From positions 1 through 64,000 of the forward strand of contig JBCCMA010000001.1 in assembly GCA_039026595.1 (NCBI GenBank): 64,000 nt of DNA, read 5' to 3'. A model generated the notes under the pieces. That model worked only from the letters and a program-made list of their open reading frames with translations, was not told the origin of the DNA and ran no database searches. Positions 50,708 through 59,154 of this stretch are shown here, one piece after another. Position 1 is the first letter of the stretch. Each line of letters begins with the position of its first letter. The position numbers were made by a program, and so were the translations under genes. Source of the stretch: JBCCMA01 sp039026595 (lineage in GTDB: Bacteria > Pseudomonadota > Gammaproteobacteria > Steroidobacterales > JBCCMA01).

Positions 50708-51670
50708 TCAGCCCCGTGTCAGTGTACGCCCCGGAAATGCCGCCTCCACCAGAAACGCGACCTCTTTCAACGGCGGCGCGTAGTCCCGCGCGCGCGGTCG
50801 CAAGGTGGAGATCAGCGCCCGGATCAGCCGCACGGACTTGCGGCTTTGGCTCACGACTGCCCGGTAGTCCACCGAGTTCAGTCCGTTGCGCTCGATCTTT
50901 CTGCCGATATCCGAGTAAATCCAGCGCGCGGCGTTGATGCCGGGTCGACAGCCCACCGGCAACTGCGCGATACCGCTAGCCGATCGCCGATAAAGGACAT
51001 CTGCGGCATCAAGCAGCGACTGAACCACTTCACCGACCGCGGGGGTCCATACCGGCTTGCGCAACCAGGCCTCGTGATCAATACCCTGCGCTTCCATCAG
51101 ATCGAGTGGCAGATAGAGACGGCCTGCGCGGGCGTCCTCGCCAACGTCCCGACAGATGTTGGTGAGCTGCATCGCCACGCCAAGGTCACAGGCCCGGGCC
51201 AGAATATCCGGTGAGCGCACACCCATCAGCATCGCCATCATGGCGCCGACCGTGCCCGCGACCCGCGCTGCGTAGTCGTACACTTCCGATACGGTATGGC
51301 ATCGCCGACCGGCCACGTCCCATTCAAAACCCTCGATCAAGGCCTCGGGCAGCGCCTGCGGAATCCGGAACACGCGCACAACATTCGACAACGCACGGTC
51401 GGCAGGACACGCCAGCGGGTACCCCTCGTACAAACGCTCAAGTCGGTTACGCAACTCAGCGATGGCATCTTCATGCGTGGCGCCCTGGTCCACAGCATCG
51501 TCCGCAAGCCGGCAAAAAGCGTACAGGGCCGAAGCCGGATCGCGCACTTCACGCGGCAAGAGCAATGAGGCAGCGAAAAACGAATGCGACCCCACGCGAA
51601 GCATCTGGCGACACGCGGTGATGTCTTTCTGGTAGGTATCACGGACGTTGGGAGCGAGGGTCTTCATCAT
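50708..51670 (-). CDS. crtB: Phytoene synthase
   Basis: The 320-residue product is a squalene/phytoene synthase family member: SHSFFAASLLLPREVRDPASALYAFCRLADDAVD in two parts with the first Asp-rich motif, EGFEWDVAGRRCHTVSEVYDYAARVAGTVGAMM split around the active site, and the second motif LTNICRDVGEDARAGRLYLPLDLM. It joins two GGPP molecules to phytoene, the first committed carotenoid step. The start is within the bchO stop (ATGATGA). It is the last gene of the bchB–crtB operon; crtI is not found. Confidence 0.94.
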   Translation of the reverse strand: MMKTLAPNVRDTYQKDITACRQMLRVGSHSFFAASLLLPREVRDPASALYAFCRLADDAVDQGATHEDAIAELRNRLERLYEGYPLACPADRALSNVVRVFRIPQALPEALIEGFEWDVAGRRCHTVSEVYDYAARVAGTVGAMMAMLMGVRSPDILARACDLGVAMQLTNICRDVGEDARAGRLYLPLDLMEAQGIDHEAWLRKPVWTPAVGEVVQSLLDAADVLYRRSASGIAQLPVGCRPGINAARWIYSDIGRKIERNGLNSVDYRAVVSQSRKSVRLIRALISTLRPRARDYAPPLKEVAFLVEAAFPGRTLTRG

Positions 51671-52560
51671 TTCTGGTCCTTCGTCAGGGACGCCGCGCCG
51701 CGGGTCAGCGCGTTGTGCACATGAGCCGCCACACCGGGCCCGTCTTCCTCGTGGGCGAGATGGCCAAGCGGACCGAGCGAATGCGCGGTGCCGGACGACA
51801 CCCGGACAACGGTTTCACTGGCCTGGTGCGGGGGAACGGTGGTGTCGCGCTCACCGAAAAAAAACGTCGTCGGCGCCGTCAACTCGTCGAGCCGCACGCG
51901 CATGGGCCACAGGTCCCAGCTCGCCATCATTCCAAGCGTGGCTCTGATATGCCCTGGCTGGCCAAACAAGTGTCGGTAACCGGAAAGAAACACGTCGTCG
52001 ATGCGCGAGCTTGTGCTATCCAATACGCGCTCAACCGCGCCGGGTGACTCGGCGCGCCCGGCGATCATGCGGGCGACCGCGCCATTGCCGGCCAACGATC
52101 GAGCCAACGGCCCAAACCACTGCCCAATCGGGCCACCGAACGGAACAAAGGCCCCGTTCAATGACGCAATGGGCACATCGGCGGGCAAATGGTCCAGCAT
52201 CAGCTGAACGCAAACCGCCGCGCCCGCTGAGTGTCCGACAAGGCCCGAGGGCACCCAGTCCTTGACCGCCAACGCGTCGGCCAGCGCCGAAGCCATGCCG
52301 GGCAGGGTGAGCGCGTGATCCGCCTTCAGCCGGCTTCGCGCATGGCCCGGTAAATCGAACGACACCACTTCGTAGCGATCTGCCAGAGCGGGCGCGAATG
52401 TTCGCCACGAATGGGTCGACGAACCCGTCCCGTGAAGCAAAACGATTAACGGTCCGGCGCCGATGGACTCTGCATGCCAGTCCACGGTTTCGGTGGGAAT
52501 GGTAAAGACCTGCCTTTCACAGGCGTCCAGCGATTGCAGGCGACGGGCGTGAGAGGTCAT
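51667..52560 (-). CDS. bchO: Alpha/beta hydrolase, magnesium chelatase accessory protein
   Basis: The 297-residue product has the alpha/beta-hydrolase HG motif LIVLLHGTGSSTHSWRTFAPALADRYEVVSFDLPGHARS (in two stretches), the nucleophile elbow VGHSAGAAVCVQLML and the C-terminal His in LGHLAHEEDGPGVA. BchO always accompanies bchID in purple bacteria and is required for full bacteriochlorophyll synthesis; its reaction is unproven. Both ends overlap neighbours by 4 bases (bchD upstream, crtB downstream). Confidence 0.9.
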   Translation of the reverse strand: MTSHARRLQSLDACERQVFTIPTETVDWHAESIGAGPLIVLLHGTGSSTHSWRTFAPALADRYEVVSFDLPGHARSRLKADHALTLPGMASALADALAVKDWVPSGLVGHSAGAAVCVQLMLDHLPADVPIASLNGAFVPFGGPIGQWFGPLARSLAGNGAVARMIAGRAESPGAVERVLDSTSSRIDDVFLSGYRHLFGQPGHIRATLGMMASWDLWPMRVRLDELTAPTTFFFGERDTTVPPHQASETVVRVSSGTAHSLGPLGHLAHEEDGPGVAAHVHNALTRGAASLTKDQK

Positions 52561-54296
52561 GATCTCGCCCCGCTCTGGTCGCCGCCCACCGCGCCGGCGA
52601 GCGCGCCGGCGTCTGCATAGGGCAGAGGCAAATAGCGAGCGCCGAGTGCGTCAGCGATGCGACGCGCCCGGTCGCGCGGGCGGCGAGATGTGTCAATCAC
52701 AATGCTTGGCACATCGAGCACTTGATATTCCCAAGCCGCGGACAACGCATGCTCAGTCGCATCCGGGTGTCCGGGGACACCATCTCGGCCGACATTACCG
52801 TGGCCGTCGGTCAGAAAAATAACCTGCGCCTTTTCCGATGCGCGGCGCAGCTGTTCGCAAAGATCACGTGTCACATCGATGGCATCGGCCAGCGGTGTTG
52901 CGCCGCCGCCGGGCAAGTCCGCGAGACGACGCCGCGCGCGTGTCAATGACCGCGTGGGTTCGAGCAACACCTCGGCATGGTCCCCACGAAACGCCACCAC
53001 GGCGACCCGCGCACGCGTGACGTAGCACTCTGCCAGCAACAGTTCGACAGCGCCTTTTACTTCCGCGAGACGGCGAGCTGCGGACGAGCCAGACGCGTCC
53101 ACGACAAACACAGTGGTCATCCTGGTGCGCGGTTTGTAGCGCGTGACTCGGAAATCCTCGGGTAACACCCGCAAACGACCGTTTGCCGACGCCCGAAGCC
53201 GCTGCCAGGGAGCGGCCGCCTTGACTGTGGCCAGAACATTCAGCTTCTGCGATCCCAACCGATTGACCGGACGGACGCCGACCGGTCGGCCGCGATCCGG
53301 CTGCGGTGCTTTGCCGCTCGGGCTGCGTCCTTTGTGACCACCGCCGAGCCCGCCGTCAGCGAGGGATTTCAACAAATGTTCCGGCAGAACAGCGGTGACC
53401 GCTTCAACAACCTGATCATGCAAGCGAGTGGCAACGCCGTCGCCCTCATCCTGATGATCATCACGCGGCGCGTCGTCTTCCGGGGCCGGTTGCTCTGGCT
53501 CGACGTCCGCCTCCGGGCATGGTGGAAGCTGTCGGACCCGATGCGCGAGGACCAGCTGGCACGCCAGCATAATGTCTTCATTCGCGACCTCATCCGACGC
53601 GCGACGTGCCGCCAGCGCCCGTGCCGCCGCCGCGGTCTGTATTGCGGCGCGCAGCGAGAAGATACCGAGCGACATCGCCGCTGCGTTGATGGTGGTCAAC
53701 GTGTCATCGGTGATTTCCAGCGATGCGAATCGTTCCCGAGCGGCATCAAGCTCGGCCGGTGCCCAGTCCGAGGTCGGCAAGTAGCGCAGATTGGCGTCCA
53801 GCGTAAAGGCCAGTCGATCAGCCAGCGCCGGGGCCAGACACTCGTCTGGCTCAAGACTCTCATCCAGCGCCACGACAATGGGCGAGCACGGCACAATGGC
53901 CGAACGCCCCTCACGTTCAATGGTGAGCTGCTGGGCATCCATGGCCTGGCAGACCAGCGCTACGAAATGACCGCTCAAGCGTTCAGCCATGGAGAGCACA
54001 AGCAGTCGGTTGTGCGCCATTTCCAGTAGACCGGACTGGTATACCGGGCGCTGCGCCTGCAGCGTGGTGGCGATATCCAGTCCGCCCAGCAAGCGATCTT
54101 CCGATGCACCGATCGGTACGCGCACGGGCGTGTCCATCGCGGCCGCCAACCGGTCGAGGATCAGATCCCGACCGGGGCCCGGCAATCCGCGTACGGCCAC
54201 CCCGCCGAACGACGCCGGGGCGATGGCCAGCAAATCAATAATGGTTAAAGGCGTCTCGACCTGTGCGTCGGAAACCGTTTCAGCGGCCGCGCTCAT
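52557..54296 (-). CDS. bchD: Magnesium chelatase subunit D
   Basis: The 579-residue product has a degenerate AAA+ N-terminal half (FGGVAVRGLPGPGRDLILDRL; no intact Walker A). A highly acidic Pro-rich linker follows (PEADVEPEQPAPEDDAPRDD). The integrin I domain with MIDAS VFVVDASGSSAARRLAEVKGA and FLTDGHGNVGRDG is near the C-terminus. It bridges the ATPase BchI and the catalytic BchH. Start and stop overlap bchI and bchO (ATGA), giving the usual I–D–O stoichiometric block. Confidence 0.93.
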   Translation of the reverse strand: MSAAAETVSDAQVETPLTIIDLLAIAPASFGGVAVRGLPGPGRDLILDRLAAAMDTPVRVPIGASEDRLLGGLDIATTLQAQRPVYQSGLLEMAHNRLLVLSMAERLSGHFVALVCQAMDAQQLTIEREGRSAIVPCSPIVVALDESLEPDECLAPALADRLAFTLDANLRYLPTSDWAPAELDAARERFASLEITDDTLTTINAAAMSLGIFSLRAAIQTAAAARALAARRASDEVANEDIMLACQLVLAHRVRQLPPCPEADVEPEQPAPEDDAPRDDHQDEGDGVATRLHDQVVEAVTAVLPEHLLKSLADGGLGGGHKGRSPSGKAPQPDRGRPVGVRPVNRLGSQKLNVLATVKAAAPWQRLRASANGRLRVLPEDFRVTRYKPRTRMTTVFVVDASGSSAARRLAEVKGAVELLLAECYVTRARVAVVAFRGDHAEVLLEPTRSLTRARRRLADLPGGGATPLADAIDVTRDLCEQLRRASEKAQVIFLTDGHGNVGRDGVPGHPDATEHALSAAWEYQVLDVPSIVIDTSRRPRDRARRIADALGARYLPLPYADAGALAGAVGGDQSGARS

Positions 54297-55306
54297 GCGT
54301 CGAACGCCTCTTCCAGAGCACGGTCTATGCGCACGTCTGCACCGGACTCATCCAGCGGATTGCGCCGTAAACGATGTCGCAGGGCCGGATGCGCGATCCG
54401 CCGGACGTGATCGAGTGTCACCGTGTCATCGCCATCAAACGCTGCCAACGCGCGCGCCGTTCGCAGCAGCGTCAGTTCGCCGCGCAGTCCGTCGGTGGAT
54501 AACGACAGGCACAACCGGGCGCAGTCCTCGAGAAGGTCGTCCGGTACTTGAACGCTGCCGAGTGCTTCACGCGCACGGACAATCTTTCGGCGAAGTGTCG
54601 ATTCCCGACGGGCCCATTTTCTGGCAAACGCCACCGGGTCGGATTCATACGCGTCCCGCCGACGAATCACCTCCACTCGCTGCTTCACATCGGTGGGCGT
54701 GCTGACCTGAACCGACAGTCCAAAACGGTCGAGCAACTGCGGTCGAAGTTCCCCTTCTTCCGGGTTACCACTGCCCACCAGAACAAACTTGGCCGCGTGC
54801 CGAACGCTAAGGCCCTCTCGCTCCACCCGGTTCTCTCCGGACGCCGCAACATCGAGCAACAGATCGACGATGTGGTCCTCCAGAAGGTTGACCTCATCGA
54901 TGTACAAAAAGCCGCGATGGGCCCGCGCAAGCAATCCGGGCTCAAAGGATTTCTCACCGTGGACCAGCGCCCGTTCAAGGTCCAGGGAACCAACAACGCG
55001 GTCCTCGGTCACGCCGAGCGGCAGATCCACAACCGGGGTGGGCTCCGCCTTCGCTTTTGTGTGGGTCTTGCAGTGACCGCAGTCCGGGTCAATCCGCTCC
55101 GGCTCACAACGGTACGCGCACCCGGTGATCGTTGTGGTCTTGGGCAGCAACGCCGCCAGCGCGCGCACGGTCGTGGACTTGCCGGTACCGCGGTCGCCAA
55201 AAACGAGTACGCCACCGACGCCCTGATCCACCGCGGCGACCAAAAGCGCCTGGCGCATTTCGTCCTGACCCACGATGGCGGTAAAGGGGAAGGGTTTTAC
55301 GGCCAT
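54293..55306 (-). CDS. bchI: Magnesium chelatase ATPase subunit I
   Basis: The 337-residue product starts at 55306 (MAVKPFPFTAIVGQDEMRQAL), one base after the puhE stop; a longer start at 55384 would run into puhE. The AAA+ motifs are Walker A VFGDRGTGKSTTVRAL, Walker B GFLYIDEVNLLEDHIVD, sensor LVGSGNPEEGELRPQLLDRFGL, and the BchI-specific Cys-rich loop YRCEPERIDPDCGHC. It drives Mg insertion into protoporphyrin IX with BchD and BchH, the first step committed to bacteriochlorophyll. Confidence 0.95.
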   Translation of the reverse strand: MAVKPFPFTAIVGQDEMRQALLVAAVDQGVGGVLVFGDRGTGKSTTVRALAALLPKTTTITGCAYRCEPERIDPDCGHCKTHTKAKAEPTPVVDLPLGVTEDRVVGSLDLERALVHGEKSFEPGLLARAHRGFLYIDEVNLLEDHIVDLLLDVAASGENRVEREGLSVRHAAKFVLVGSGNPEEGELRPQLLDRFGLSVQVSTPTDVKQRVEVIRRRDAYESDPVAFARKWARRESTLRRKIVRAREALGSVQVPDDLLEDCARLCLSLSTDGLRGELTLLRTARALAAFDGDDTVTLDHVRRIAHPALRHRLRRNPLDESGADVRIDRALEEAFDA

Positions 55307-55307
55307 A

Positions 55308-56090
55308 TCACTCGGCCCCCGCGCGGTCGGTGTCGGGCTGCCGGGAACGCAGACCCAGACGCCATAACGCGCGATCCGACACATCGATCATCAGAAACAG
55401 GTGTTCGAGCATGGCGAGAGACAACAGCGTGGCGCACAAGACGGCACCGGTGCTGACAAAGAGCGTCGCCGCATCGGCCGCCATGGCGATACAAAGACCG
55501 AGCGCAAGCGCGCCGAGCCCCATCGACACCGGAAACAGCGGGTTCATCGAAGCGCGCGTCACAAATGTGGACAGGTACTGCGATCGCGCCGGCAGAAAAT
55601 CCAGGTGCAGATTGCGCACCCCGAGAAAGATGTTGAGTTTCGCGCTCCAGCGCATGCCCCACAGGATGCAATAGGTCCAGAACGCGACGCGGTTGATCGC
55701 ACCAAAGGTTAACGCAAGAACCAGGCCGCCCGTCGCGATGATCGCAAGCTCATGGTAGAGGCTGGCCTGCACGCCACGCTTGAACCGTTCGGTGCGCGAA
55801 CAGGTTTCGGGGCACGCTTCCGGCCTCGGGCCAGTGACAAAACCGAGCAGGTACGACACTTCGTGCCACGCCCATACGAGCAACGTACCCGTAAACGCCG
55901 CGTAAGCCGCGCTAACCGTATCCAGATGCGTGGTGCGCGCGATTAACACCAGGCCGGCAAACGCCAGAACGCTGGCCATCGATAACGTTCGCGGAAATGA
56001 GCTTTCGGGCAGGCCGGTACGGTAAAGCGTCGCAATCGTAAAGCCCCACCAAAGAGCAATCGCGACAAAAACTGGAACAAGAATACTCAC
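55308..56090 (-). CDS. puhE: Photosynthetic complex assembly protein PuhE (DUF3623)
   Basis: The 260-residue product has about seven hydrophobic segments and matches the DUF3623/PuhE family (HEVSYLLGFVTGPRPEACP, FKRGVQASLYHELAI, WTYCILWGMRWSAKLNIFLGVRNLHLDFLP in parts, MNPLFPVSMG). PuhE helps reaction-centre or LH1 assembly in Rhodobacter. It normally follows puhA, puhB, puhC and sometimes acsF. Here it follows lhaA by 12 bases, with none of those genes between them. Its stop is one base from the bchI start. Confidence 0.9.
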   Translation of the reverse strand: MSILVPVFVAIALWWGFTIATLYRTGLPESSFPRTLSMASVLAFAGLVLIARTTHLDTVSAAYAAFTGTLLVWAWHEVSYLLGFVTGPRPEACPETCSRTERFKRGVQASLYHELAIIATGGLVLALTFGAINRVAFWTYCILWGMRWSAKLNIFLGVRNLHLDFLPARSQYLSTFVTRASMNPLFPVSMGLGALALGLCIAMAADAATLFVSTGAVLCATLLSLAMLEHLFLMIDVSDRALWRLGLRSRQPDTDRAGAE

Positions 56091-56102
56091 CGCAACGTCC
56101 GC

Positions 56103-57536
56103 CTAATTGGGCATATGCGCCAGACCGAGGCCGCGCTTGTCACTGCCGGGCCGACCGGAGTGACGCGCCAGCGGTCCGATCACAATCAGTGTGATGAACA
56201 ACAGCAGAATTTCGAGGTGGTAAACCGCGCTGTATCCCGTGGTGACGGGATTAAAGGCCGGCCCCAGCCACTGGTTCTCGACGAGCGACGTCACGCCATC
56301 CCGCAACGCGCCACCCAACGCAATGGCGACGCCCGCGCTGGTGGCCTGAACGGCACCCCATGCGCCCAGTGCCATGCCGCTGTCACCCTCGCGGGCGAGA
56401 TTCATGGCCGACACGAGTGTGCCAACGGCAAACAACCCGGCGCTGAAGCCAACCAGCGCAACACCGCCGCGGAACAGCAGCGCCGAGTCCACCGCGACGG
56501 TCAGCGTCACAATGGCAAACGCGAACAGGCCCGACACGGCGCCGTAGCCCGCCAGCCGGTTGGCGTCCAGCCCGCGGTGCAACCAGCGCGCGGCCAGCGC
56601 AAACGCCGTGAGCGTTCCGAGCGCAAGAAGGGCGGTCAATGTCGTCGTGGCGCTGACCGATAAACCGAGAACCTGCGCGCCGTAGGGTTCGAGCAGAATG
56701 TCCTGCATCGTAAAGCCCAACGTGCCCACGGCCACGGCGACAAGAAGACGCACAGACCCGGGGTGCGCCCGAAAGCGGCGCCACGCCTCGCTAAAACGCG
56801 GCGAGGGTTCCGTTTTGGCTCGACGTTCAGACTTGCGCGCCTCCTGCTTCCATACAGCGACCACATTCAGAACCAGTGTCAGGATGGCGGCGCTGTGCAA
56901 CACCCGGATCAGGCGCACTTGGCTGAAATTATCGAGCACGGCCCCCAACACAAGCGCACTCAACAGCATTCCGACCAACAACATTACGAAGAGCAGCGCC
57001 ACGACCTGCGGTCGATCTTCATCGGGAGCCAAATCCGTTGCCAGGGCCAAACCGGCCGTCTGGGTGGTGTGCAATCCTGCGCCCACCAATAAAAATGCGA
57101 GCGCCGCGCCGATCTGTCCGAACACGACGGGACCGTGTGTATCGCCGGACATCACGATCAGGGCAAACGGCATGATCGCGAAACCGCCGTACTGCAAGAG
57201 AGTACCGATCCAGATAAACGGCACACGCCGCCAGCCAAGGGCCGACTGATACACATCGGATCGAAATCCGATCAATGCGCGCAAAGGTGCAAACAACAGA
57301 GGCAGCGCCACAACGACAGCGACAAGCGTCGCGGACATGCCCATCTCGACGATCATCACGCGATTGAGCGTGCCGGTCAGCAGCACAATGGCCATGCCAA
57401 CGCTGATCTGAAACAACGCCAGTCGTGACAAACGCGATAAAGGCAAATGTTCGCTGGCCACATCAGCGAAGGGCAGGCAGCGGCGCACCAGACCCGCGAC
57501 GGCCGACGCGTGAGCCGACGGGTCGTTGGCGGTCAT
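56103..57536 (-). CDS. lhaA: Light-harvesting assembly protein of the PucC/LhaA (BCD) MFS family
   Basis: The 477-residue, 12-helix major-facilitator relative includes LSRLALFQISVGMAIVLLTGTLNRVMIVEM near the N-terminus, the family motif GFRSDVYQSALGWRRVPFIWIGTLLQYGGF in pieces, and HTTQTAGLALATDLAPDEDRPQVVALLFVMLLVGM. LhaA/PucC proteins deliver bacteriochlorophyll or shield nascent LH1/LH2. Usually followed by puhA, here by puhE. It starts within the bchM stop (ATGA). Confidence 0.93.
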   Translation of the reverse strand: MTANDPSAHASAVAGLVRRCLPFADVASEHLPLSRLSRLALFQISVGMAIVLLTGTLNRVMIVEMGMSATLVAVVVALPLLFAPLRALIGFRSDVYQSALGWRRVPFIWIGTLLQYGGFAIMPFALIVMSGDTHGPVVFGQIGAALAFLLVGAGLHTTQTAGLALATDLAPDEDRPQVVALLFVMLLVGMLLSALVLGAVLDNFSQVRLIRVLHSAAILTLVLNVVAVWKQEARKSERRAKTEPSPRFSEAWRRFRAHPGSVRLLVAVAVGTLGFTMQDILLEPYGAQVLGLSVSATTTLTALLALGTLTAFALAARWLHRGLDANRLAGYGAVSGLFAFAIVTLTVAVDSALLFRGGVALVGFSAGLFAVGTLVSAMNLAREGDSGMALGAWGAVQATSAGVAIALGGALRDGVTSLVENQWLGPAFNPVTTGYSAVYHLEILLLFITLIVIGPLARHSGRPGSDKRGLGLAHMPN

Positions 57537-58234
57537 GATCGAACCAGTCGCATGCCTGTGGAGGTGTAAAAACCGCGACTGACCGGATTGATATCATCGA
57601 TGCGCCAATCCTTCAGCGCCGGCTCGTGCCGAATCGCTTCGCGCAGCCGACGTTCGGCGATCGGCTCGATCGCCGGAGCACGGTGCTGCAGATTTGGGAT
57701 CAGACGACCCACACGGTGCATAATCGACAGCGCGACCGTTCGCGGCGCGAACGTGAAGATAATGGCGCGCCGTGTGCGCGGCGCGTAACTCGCAAGCATA
57801 TTGACCAAATGCTCGCAGCCGTAATGGATCATCGAATCCATCGCCACGACGTAGTCGAACTCGCCCAGCGAGTCATCGAGCATATCGCCAACGTGGAACG
57901 TGACCCGCTCATGGTCGATGCTCGGGATACGTTCGCGTGCGATGTCGATTAACGTAGGCGAAACGTCTGCCGCGACAACGTGGCCGCCCCGCGCGGCGAC
58001 AATTTGCGCCAATGCGCCGGTGCCGCAGCCCGCATCGAGCAGGCGCGTGCCGTCCATGATGGTGGGCAACCAGGCGAGAAGGCCCTCGCGCATTTCATCA
58101 CGCCCGGCCCGGACCGTCGCCCGCACGCGACCCACAGGTGCATCTGATGTCAGGCGACGCCAGTTCTCGGCGGCCGTCCTGTCAAAGTAGGCCTCCAGCC
58201 GGTGCTTGCGTTCGATGTAGTCCGTTGGCGCCAT
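57533..58234 (-). CDS. bchM: Mg-protoporphyrin IX methyltransferase
   Basis: The 233-residue product is SAM-dependent: YIERKHRLEAYFDRTAAENWRRL (the BchM N-terminal helix), LLDAGCGTGALAQIVAARG (SAM motif), HVVAADVSPTLI, DYVVAMDSMIHYGCEHLVNML and the C-terminal SRGFYTSTGMRLV. It methylates the ring C propionate of Mg-protoporphyrin before cyclase action. The oxidative (AcsF) or anaerobic (BchE) cyclase that follows in the pathway is outside the window. TGATG overlap with bchL. Confidence 0.95.
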   Translation of the reverse strand: MAPTDYIERKHRLEAYFDRTAAENWRRLTSDAPVGRVRATVRAGRDEMREGLLAWLPTIMDGTRLLDAGCGTGALAQIVAARGGHVVAADVSPTLIDIARERIPSIDHERVTFHVGDMLDDSLGEFDYVVAMDSMIHYGCEHLVNMLASYAPRTRRAIIFTFAPRTVALSIMHRVGRLIPNLQHRAPAIEPIAERRLREAIRHEPALKDWRIDDINPVSRGFYTSTGMRLVRS

Positions 58235-59154
58235 CAGTCGAATCCCAGAAAATCGAAAATCTCGCGATCGCGCATGGGCTCAGCCAGAAGAGGATCGGTG
58301 CCATCCCATAACGTCTGCGCAAGCCGCAGATACTCGTTCTTGACCTCTTCCAGACCTTCCGCATCATCCATTTCGAACAGGACGGATTTCTTCAGCCGGC
58401 TGCGTCGAATCACATCAAGGTCGGGAAAGTGGGCGATCCGGTTCAGGCCGATCTTGTCGCTGAAACCGTCAATCTGATCGGTTGCCGCACTTCGGTTCGC
58501 GATCACGCCACCTAACCGGACCTTGTAGTTTTTCGCTTTGGCATTGATGGCCTGAACGATGCGATTCATCGCGAAGATGGAATCGAAGTCGTTTGCCGTG
58601 ACCACCAGCGCGCGTTCGGCGTGCTGCAACGGCGCGGCGAATCCGCCGCACACGACATCACCGAGCACGTCGAAGATCACGACATCGGTGTCGTCAAGAA
58701 GGTGATGCTGCTTCAGCAACTTGACCGTCTGACCAACCACGTAACCACCACATCCGGTGCCCGCCGGCGGGCCGCCCGCCTCGACACACATGACGCCGTT
58801 GTACCCCTCGTACACGTAGTCCTCGGGCCGCAATTCCTCGGCATGGAAATCGACCGATTCGAGAATGTCGATCACGGTGGGCACCAGACTCTTGGTCAGA
58901 GTGAACGTTGAGTCATGCTTCGGATCGCAACCGATCTGCAGCACGCGCTTGCCCAACTTGGAAAACGCAGCGGACAGATTGGACGAAGTTGTGCTTTTGC
59001 CGATACCGCCCTTTCCGTAAACAGCAAAGACCTTGGCACCGTCAATCTTGTCGCCGGGGTCCATCTGGACCTGCACGGACCCCTCGCCGTCGGCGCCCGG
59101 GGGCGGCTTGCTTCGTTCAACGTTAACTGGGATAGGAAAAGGAACCTGGCTCAT
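58234..59154 (-). CDS. bchL: Light-independent protochlorophyllide reductase iron protein
   Basis: The 306-residue product is NifH-like: P-loop VYGKGGIGKSTTSSNLSAAF, GCDPKHDSTFTLT, cluster Cys in PPAGTGCGGYVVG and DVLGDVVCGGFAAPL, and DFDSIFAMNRIVQAINAKAKNYKVRLGG in parts. It feeds electrons with ATP to BchN–BchB, reducing ring D of protochlorophyllide in the dark. Sequence identity to BchX is visible but limited, as expected. The N-terminal 40 residues are an extension of variable length. ATGA overlap with bchH. Confidence 0.96.
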   Translation of the reverse strand: MSQVPFPIPVNVERSKPPPGADGEGSVQVQMDPGDKIDGAKVFAVYGKGGIGKSTTSSNLSAAFSKLGKRVLQIGCDPKHDSTFTLTKSLVPTVIDILESVDFHAEELRPEDYVYEGYNGVMCVEAGGPPAGTGCGGYVVGQTVKLLKQHHLLDDTDVVIFDVLGDVVCGGFAAPLQHAERALVVTANDFDSIFAMNRIVQAINAKAKNYKVRLGGVIANRSAATDQIDGFSDKIGLNRIAHFPDLDVIRRSRLKKSVLFEMDDAEGLEEVKNEYLRLAQTLWDGTDPLLAEPMRDREIFDFLGFD

